A stretch of 11,681 nucleotides of DNA, taken from contig DCIJ01000089.1 in assembly GCA_002315945.1 (NCBI GenBank), positions 2,419 through 14,099 of the forward strand, written 5' to 3'. The position numbers and the translations under genes were made by a program. Under the pieces are notes generated by a model that searched no databases, had not been told where the DNA came from, and worked only from the letters and a program-made list of their open reading frames with translations. Positions 7,478-11,681 of this stretch are shown piece by piece (position 1 is the stretch's first letter; every line of letters starts with the position of its first letter). This DNA comes from Lachnospiraceae bacterium UBA1729 (GTDB lineage Bacteria > Bacillota > Clostridia > Lachnospirales > Lachnospiraceae).

Positions 7478-7536
7478 TGACATACCTCCTTCTTTATGAA
7501 ATACCTTCCCTAGATTTAAACACTAATTATTACGTA

Positions 7537-8571
7537 TTAAACAGTTCCCATGAGTAACTTCATTACATACATCTCAAGACCTTCAAAGTCACGGTTCTCA
7601 ACGCACTTCTTCTGGAAATCGTAGTCAAACTTATCAACCTTTTCTTCAAGTGCCTTGAATACTTCAAGAGAGTTTGCCAGATGCTTGTAGCTGTCTTCGT
7701 CCTTAGTTGTACGCATAGCCTTGACATCGAGACCTACGAACTCACCCTTGTCGCCATATCCGTTTTCTTTAAGAACCTTAACCTGGTTGAATGCTGCTCT
7801 TAAGTTCTCAACACCGAAAGACTTGTCCTGATCGTACTTGATTCCGTTCTGATCATTTAAGTGAACAGTCATAAGTTTGCCCATAGCAAGTGCAAATCCA
7901 ATTTCGTGTGCTGGATCAAGTCCTGCCAGAATTGCATGAGCTGATTCAAGGTTACCACCTACACGGCTGGGATCAATTGTTGCAGCTGAGATAGCCATTA
8001 CATGTCCCATGGTTCCGCAGATTGAACGGTCGATAGGCTCGTTTGGCTTAGGCTCGATACATACACGGATCTTTGAATCATATTCAAGCATCTTGTTGAT
8101 TGAATCAATCAGCTGCTGTGTGCACCATACAGGAGATTTTGATTCTGCGCAGAGAGTGCCTTCACGTGCAAGCCACAGTACAACCATGTCACATCCCAAC
8201 TCATTTGCGATATCGATTGAACGATAAGCTCTCCACATTGCATATTCTCTGTCTTCTTCTGATGTGCTCATGAAACCACCATCAGCTGTGTGCTCATCCA
8301 TCCAAAGTCTGGGTGCTACAAACTCTGCAACCAGTCCGTACTTATCAAGTTTCTTCTTAAGCTCTCTAGCCTTTTCCTTGATTTCTTCTACTGTATAGTC
8401 ATTGATGTTTGGAACTGCGTCATCATCATGGAACTGAATTGCTGAAAATCCCATCTCTGCGAATTTTGCAAGCTTCTCATCAAAATCAATTTCTTTTCTT
8501 GTTGCTGGTCCATATGAATCAGCTCCTGAATGTACGTTCCAAGGTCCTACTGAAAATTTAAATTTGCTCAT
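7537..8571 (-). CDS. Class I xylose-isomerase-like protein (sugar isomerase)
   Basis: A 344-residue protein, first gene of the operon. It aligns by eye with actinobacterial class I xylose isomerase, which is about 385-390 residues. The catalytic His48 and Asp51 sit in FHDDD. Glu173 and Lys175 are in IEPKPNEP, Glu209 and His212 in NLESAH, and Asp240, Asp247 and Asp249 in HLNDQNGIKYDQD. Asp282 is in GLDVKAMRT. All metal and catalytic positions of the Streptomyces enzyme therefore appear kept. Differences are in the pocket: the opening GPWNVHSGADSYG lacks the tryptophan equivalent to Trp16, and WGGREG is WLAREG (133-138). The protein is also shorter. Catalytic aldose-ketose isomerisation is likely, but the sugar may not be xylose, since no xylulokinase is nearby. 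AAGGAGA just upstream of 8571 supports the ATG. Confidence 0.85.
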   Translation of the reverse strand: MSKFKFSVGPWNVHSGADSYGPATRKEIDFDEKLAKFAEMGFSAIQFHDDDAVPNINDYTVEEIKEKARELKKKLDKYGLVAEFVAPRLWMDEHTADGGFMSTSEEDREYAMWRAYRSIDIANELGCDMVVLWLAREGTLCAESKSPVWCTQQLIDSINKMLEYDSKIRVCIEPKPNEPIDRSICGTMGHVMAISAATIDPSRVGGNLESAHAILAGLDPAHEIGFALAMGKLMTVHLNDQNGIKYDQDKSFGVENLRAAFNQVKVLKENGYGDKGEFVGLDVKAMRTTKDEDSYKHLANSLEVFKALEEKVDKFDYDFQKKCVENRDFEGLEMYVMKLLMGTV

Positions 8572-8731
8572 TTTGTTCTCCTTTTCATTATCATGTATTA
8601 TTTGTGCGTTCTAGTGCACTACCCATTGGTTTTCTATGATAATCTCCCACTTAATTTATGCCTTTTCGACTATTTGCGAATGTTCGCGCAGGAACTATCA
8701 ACTAGTTGCATGTTATCAATTATTCTCTAAT

Positions 8732-8790
8732 ACTGCTTGTGCAGATTTGTTTTAAATAATATGACAAATTTGCTTTTTCTAATAAGCAGT
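8732..8790. promoter_or_regulatory. Nested inverted repeat, probable operator
   Basis: Inner arms GCAGATTTGT (8741-8750) and ACAAATTTGC (8764-8773) are complementary at 9 of 10 positions around an AT-rich 13-base spacer. Outer arms ACTGCTT (8732-8738) and AAGCAGT (8784-8790) are perfectly complementary and lie around nearly the same centre. The right half overlaps the -35 box of the candidate promoter of the AraC-type gene. Such a site suits a regulator binding two half-sites, perhaps the AraC protein itself. Confidence 0.5.
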
Positions 8791-8798
8791 GCCATAAT
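8770..8798 (+). promoter_or_regulatory. Candidate promoter of the AraC-family gene
   Basis: TTGCTT (8770-8775), 17 bases, then CATAAT (8793-8798), about 60 bases before the ATG at 8859. The -10 matches consensus at five of six bases; the -35 keeps TTG only. Transcription would begin near 8805. The -35 overlaps the right inner arm of the inverted repeat, which would allow autorepression. This is a consensus match only. Confidence 0.4.
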
Positions 8799-8858
8799 GT
8801 TTTTGTTGTCAAAATCACAGCGAATCCACATTTTTAAGACGTTATAGAGGTATATTCC

Positions 8859-9779
8859 ATGGGCGGAACCAACAATAATGAATACGAAATAATCAAGCAC
8901 AACAAGGCCAACTTCCGGCTTTTTCTAGTTAATCTGTTGTACAGGAATCCCCATGCCCACAAGGATTTCGAAGTAGGCCTGATTGTTAAGGGCAATATTA
9001 ATCTGACCACCCTCACTAATACTCACAGGCTATCCGCCGGCGATGTCTTTATTATTAATCCCTATCACAGTCATGAACTTCAGGGATCTGAACCTGCCCT
9101 GGTTATGTCTCTGCAGGTTCCGTCAGCTTTTTTTGAGGCATATTTTCCTGATATTTTTCATGTGGAATTTTTGTCAGAAATCATCACTACGGATGAAGAG
9201 GTAAAAAAATCGATTGCCACACTGATGACAGATTTGGCAAAAGAATACTTTAGAAAAGAAGCCCTGTTCGAATTCAGATGTGCCATCTTAATAAATCATC
9301 TGTTCTACTATCTGTTTCAAAAGGTGGAATATATAGTTCGCTCCGAGCAGGAAGCCAAGACCCAGCGACTCAAGGGTCGTCGCGCCAGACGAATAATGCA
9401 TTATGTGGATGCCCACTATACCGAGAAGATTCTTCTGTCTAATATTGCCGAAGAGGAAAATCTCGATTTGTACTATCTGTCACATTTTTTCAAGGACACC
9501 TTTGGCATGCCCTTTCAGACTTATGTAAACAAGTTGCGTTGCGAACATGCCCGTCATTTGCTGCTGGTTACCGACAACAGTCTGCTGGACATATGCATTG
9601 CCAGTGGTTTTTCAGACCCAAAATATTTTAATAAAAGCTTCAAGGAGCAGTACGGCTGCCTACCCAAACAGTACCGCCGCAATTTTGAAAACCTGGAACT
9701 TAGGGAGCAGCAGAACAATATGCTTTCTACCCAGGAATTTTTATCAGAAGAGGCCAGCATAGTTATTCTGGGGATTTAG
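8859..9779 (+). CDS. AraC-family transcriptional regulator
   Basis: A 306-residue protein. The N-terminal part (about 15-110) is a cupin-like effector domain, with NPHAHKDFEVGLIVKG (30-45) and GDVFIINPYHSHEL (61-74), the usual histidine-rich pattern of sugar-sensing AraC proteins. Two helix-turn-helix motifs follow: about 191-212 (LLSNIAEEENLDLYYLSHFF) and 241-263. The family signature lies at 250-274 (key residues Gly250, Phe251, Tyr257, Phe258, Phe261, Pro270, Tyr272). A 32-residue tail follows. AGAGG at 8846-8850, 8 bases ahead, supports the ATG. It is transcribed away from the four-gene sugar operon with a shared 287-base gap, so it most likely activates that operon when a sugar or intermediate is bound. 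The ligand cannot be told from the sequence. Confidence 0.92.
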   Translation: MGGTNNNEYEIIKHNKANFRLFLVNLLYRNPHAHKDFEVGLIVKGNINLTTLTNTHRLSAGDVFIINPYHSHELQGSEPALVMSLQVPSAFFEAYFPDIFHVEFLSEIITTDEEVKKSIATLMTDLAKEYFRKEALFEFRCAILINHLFYYLFQKVEYIVRSEQEAKTQRLKGRRARRIMHYVDAHYTEKILLSNIAEEENLDLYYLSHFFKDTFGMPFQTYVNKLRCEHARHLLLVTDNSLLDICIASGFSDPKYFNKSFKEQYGCLPKQYRRNFENLELREQQNNMLSTQEFLSEEASIVILGI

Positions 9780-9817
9780 CAATCTGACTAAAAAAGTGAA
9801 TTTTATTTGCTATTTTT
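9777..9817 (+). terminator. Weak possible terminator after the AraC-family gene
   Basis: TAGCAA (9777-9782, beginning with the stop codon) can pair with TTGCTA (9807-9812), followed by TTTTT. The stem is only 6 bp with a 24-base loop, so it is a marginal candidate. Confidence 0.25.
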
Positions 9818-9847
9818 ATGGAACATTTTAGATTTTAGTGATACCAT

Positions 9848-9889
9848 GTTACATATATGTTGAAATTTTACATAACTGTGCTATGTAAA
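9848..9889. promoter_or_regulatory. Two adjacent dyads upstream of the chemoreceptor gene
   Basis: TTTACATA (9867-9874), 7 bases, then TATGTAAA (9882-9889) is a perfect 8-bp inverted repeat. The 10-bp palindrome ACATATATGT lies at 9851-9860. TTACATA occurs in both, 19 bases apart. The pair sits 54 bases or more before the chemoreceptor ATG and looks like a two-site operator. It could instead be a short hairpin; no T-run follows, so it is not a terminator. Confidence 0.5.
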
Positions 9890-9911
9890 TAACACAGACT
9901 CTGAGAGATAT
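9886..9911 (+). promoter_or_regulatory. Possible flagellar sigma factor (SigD/FliA-type) promoter
   Basis: TAAA (9886-9889), 14 bases, then AGAGATAT (9904-9911) resembles the motility consensus TAAA-N14/15-CCGATAT, with the GATAT core matched but the CC missing. Chemoreceptor genes are often read by this sigma factor. The match is partial and overlaps both the upstream dyad and a GAGATATCTC palindrome (9905-9914). Confidence 0.3.
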
Positions 9912-9942
9912 CTCATAAAAAAAGAAAGGAAGCTTCATCAAT

Positions 9943-11421
9943 ATGGGTAATACTACAACAAACAAAGAACTGCAGGGAAGTAATCATCTGGTCTCCATAT
10001 GTTTTACAGTAATATGCACAATTCTTGCAGTTGCTTATCTGGCAGAATTCTTGAAGGGCTCCAGAACCTTAGCCTATTCATTAGTGGTAATTGTGATATG
10101 CATAATTCTTCCAGCTGCAAGCTGGATTTCTTACAACAGACAGAAAGATACGCCAGTAATAAAGCATCTGCTTGGTATTGGCTGGCCGATTTTTTACGTT
10201 ATTGTAGTTTTTACAACTACCAATCCCCTTACCTTTACATACTCTATTCCCATGCTGATTATTGCTTCGGTATACGCCGATTCTAAATTTTCCATGCTGG
10301 AAAGCATAGGATTCATCATTTGTAATATTGGCCAGATAGCCTTCTTTTATTCAAAAGGAATATACAATTCCACAAATACTGCTCAGCTTGAGATTCATTT
10401 CTTTATAGTATTATTAATTTCCGGATTCTCATTTTTTACAGTTCGTCGTGTAGAAATCAACAACCGGGAAAACAGCAATCGAATCAACGACGAGATGATA
10501 CGAACCAAGGAACTGCTGGACCGAATTGTTTCCATTTCTCAGGAGACAAATTCCAGCATCGATGATGTGTGCTCAGAGATATCAGATCTTACATATTCAA
10601 TCAGAACAACCTCTGATGCCATGAAACATGTCGATTCCGGAGCAACCAATACAACTGAGACCGTACAGTCCCAGATTGAACAGACTAACAATATTTCTAT
10701 GAAGATAGAATCTGTAGCTGGAAATTATCGCGAGATAGTTGATAGCATTAACGAGTCCATGGCAATAATCATGGACGGCAAGGGAACCATTTCAGAGCTT
10801 ACCGAGAAATCTGCCGATACCATCGAACGTGGAAACATTGTTACCAGCAAACTTAATAACCTCAATACCATTATGGCCAGCATGAATTCGGCTGTAGATA
10901 TTATTTCAGAGATCACTTCTCAGACCAGTCTGCTTTCATTAAATGCATCAATTGAAGCTGCAAGAGCCGGCGAGGCTGGCAGGGGATTCGCTGTTGTTGC
11001 TTCCGAAATTCAGAAGATGGCCAACGATACCCAGTCAGCAGCCTCAAAAATTGCTTCCATGGTTGAGGATGTAACCAGCGCTATTTCTGATGTAGTTCAG
11101 GTTACCTCCGAGATGATTGACCAGATTATGGATCAGGCTCAGACCACCGAGAAAACTGTAACGACCTTTGAAAACATTGAGCATAACACCGATGTAATCA
11201 AGTCCTGTGCTCTGGAGATGTCTACCGCAGTTGAACAGCTGGATTCAGCCAACCGCGAAATTGTAGATAGCATCACCACTATATCCGCCATCTCTGAAGA
11301 GGTATCTTCCAATGCAAAGACTACTCTCGATTCCTGCGAAGATAACATTCAGACAGTTGAGAAGATCAATGGCGAGATGAGCAGACTTACTGAATTGGCA
11401 GCAAGTTTAATCCAATCATAG
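9943..11421 (+). CDS. Methyl-accepting chemotaxis protein with multi-pass membrane N-terminus
   Basis: A 492-residue chemoreceptor. Five or six hydrophobic segments lie at about 16-37, 44-64, 77-92, 97-112, 118-137 and 150-167, joined by short loops. No extracellular ligand domain and no clear HAMP domain are visible. From about 180 to the end runs a long coiled-coil signalling domain. Its conserved hairpin tip lies at about 321-365 and includes SLLSLNASIEAARAGEAGRG (329-348) and FAVVASEIQKMA. The tip binds CheA and CheW; the glutamine/glutamate-rich flanks are methylation regions in this family. No C-terminal CheR-binding pentapeptide is seen. The membrane part probably senses a hydrophobic or membrane-linked signal, or energy state; that is inference. 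A weak AAGGA site lies about 12 bases ahead of the ATG. It stands alone, not in an operon with the AraC gene. Confidence 0.9.
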   Translation: MGNTTTNKELQGSNHLVSICFTVICTILAVAYLAEFLKGSRTLAYSLVVIVICIILPAASWISYNRQKDTPVIKHLLGIGWPIFYVIVVFTTTNPLTFTYSIPMLIIASVYADSKFSMLESIGFIICNIGQIAFFYSKGIYNSTNTAQLEIHFFIVLLISGFSFFTVRRVEINNRENSNRINDEMIRTKELLDRIVSISQETNSSIDDVCSEISDLTYSIRTTSDAMKHVDSGATNTTETVQSQIEQTNNISMKIESVAGNYREIVDSINESMAIIMDGKGTISELTEKSADTIERGNIVTSKLNNLNTIMASMNSAVDIISEITSQTSLLSLNASIEAARAGEAGRGFAVVASEIQKMANDTQSAASKIASMVEDVTSAISDVVQVTSEMIDQIMDQAQTTEKTVTTFENIEHNTDVIKSCALEMSTAVEQLDSANREIVDSITTISAISEEVSSNAKTTLDSCEDNIQTVEKINGEMSRLTELAASLIQS

Positions 11422-11450
11422 GCTGAATCAAACTGCTAACTTTGATTGCC
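11421..11450. terminator. Hairpin between converging genes, possible terminator
   Basis: AATCAAA (11426-11432) pairs perfectly with TTTGATT (11441-11447) around an 8-base loop; GGC (11421-11423) and GCC (11448-11450) extend it past a 2-base bulge. It starts at the last base of the chemoreceptor stop codon, and its loop holds the stop codon of the facing gene. Neither strand has a T-run after it, so intrinsic termination is uncertain. Confidence 0.4.
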
Positions 11451-11681
11451 AACCAGTATAGATTCCACATATTTCAGCACTACATCTTCGATAAAATCAA
11501 CTCGATCAAATACTCTTGGATTGAAATATGAAGTAATTGCAACAACTATATTCTTAATGGGATTAATGTATATGACATTGCCGCTATTACCAATAGCGGC
11601 ATAGATCCCATCTTCTGGATGAACAATCCACCACAGGTAGCCATAGTGCATGCCTCTAAACACGTCTCCTTCGACCTCTCT
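11436..11681 (-). CDS. Class C beta-lactamase-like serine hydrolase, C-terminal fragment
   Basis: The last 81 residues of a gene that begins beyond the window; the frame is open to base 11681. The GTG at 11663 is an internal valine codon and not a start. MHYGYLWWIV matches the Y-G-Y-x-W-W motif near the C-terminus of the beta-lactamase/penicillin-binding serine hydrolase family. AIGNSGNVIYINPIKNIVVA matches the strand with the third active-site motif region, and a helix (DFIEDVVLKYVESIL) ends the protein. The Ser-x-x-Lys and Tyr motifs lie outside the window, so activity cannot be judged. Family members are esterases, peptidases or beta-lactamases, and many environmental copies do not confer resistance. 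It converges on the chemoreceptor with only 14 bases between the stop codons. Its function is probably unrelated to the sugar operons. Confidence 0.82.
   Translation of the reverse strand, partial: REVEGDVFRGMHYGYLWWIVHPEDGIYAAIGNSGNVIYINPIKNIVVAITSYFNPRVFDRVDFIEDVVLKYVESILVGNQS

Larger units (their letters stand above)
8572..8858. promoter_or_regulatory. Divergent regulatory region between the sugar operon and the AraC-type regulator
   Basis: The 287-base gap between two divergent genes must hold promoters for both. It contains GCGAA-TG-TTCGC (8676-8687), the perfect palindrome CAACTAGTTG (8699-8708), and a nested inverted repeat at 8732-8790 described separately. I find no convincing sigma-70 promoter for the minus-strand operon: on that strand, TTCGCA then TAAATT with 16 bases between is the best weak match. 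I saw no catabolite-responsive element matching TGWAANCGNTNWCA. No small ORF or RNA gene is supported. Confidence 0.7.

Noticed and set aside
7537..8571. Ordinary xylose utilisation gene xylA
   Set aside because: It is shorter, the Trp16 pocket position is lost, and no xylulokinase or xylose transporter is adjacent; the symbol would overstate what is seen.
11436..11681. Antibiotic resistance gene
   Set aside because: Only the C-terminal fold is visible; most serine hydrolases of this family are not resistance enzymes and the active-site serine lies outside the window.

Overview
The window looks like a chromosomal segment from an anaerobic Firmicute, most likely Lachnospiraceae (Butyrivibrio-like). 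This is a judgement from moderately AT-rich DNA, strong AGGAGG-type ribosome sites, the kinds of sugar-acid and sugar genes present, a chemoreceptor, and a YcxB-type protein. No rRNA or other taxonomic marker is present. I see no phage, plasmid, CRISPR, tRNA or rRNA signal.

Region 1 (1-3911, plus strand) is a catabolic operon for four-carbon sugar acids. It starts inside a PdxA2-type 4-phosphate dehydrogenase. A DUF1537-type four-carbon acid sugar kinase, a KdgT-type sugar-acid permease, a small YcxB-like membrane protein and an RpiB/LacAB-type isomerase follow. Kinase plus PdxA2 is the established route from D-threonate or D-erythronate to dihydroxyacetone phosphate, and the permease would bring the acid in. 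The RpiB-like protein is not needed for that route and lacks the family's usual active-site histidines, so the operon may do more than the textbook pathway. A strong hairpin with A/T flanks (3945-3979) closes the operon, apparently on both strands.

Region 2 (4005-8571, minus strand) begins with four exact-length 20-bp tandem repeats that run almost up to a stop codon. Next comes a four-gene operon, transcribed right to left: a class I xylose-isomerase-like protein, a Gfo/Idh/MocA oxidoreductase, a second TIM-barrel isomerase/epimerase, and a long PfkB-family kinase. The set suggests isomerisation or epimerisation, NAD(P)-dependent oxidation and phosphorylation of a sugar or cyclitol. I cannot name the substrate and know of no described pathway with exactly this set. 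No transporter lies in the operon.

Region 3 (8572-9779) is a divergent regulatory gap with a nested inverted repeat and a candidate promoter, followed by an AraC-family regulator that probably controls the region 2 operon.

Region 4 (9943-11681) holds a methyl-accepting chemotaxis protein with a multi-pass membrane N-terminus instead of a periplasmic sensor, preceded by striking dyads. Facing it is the 3' end of a class C beta-lactamase-like serine hydrolase that runs off the window.
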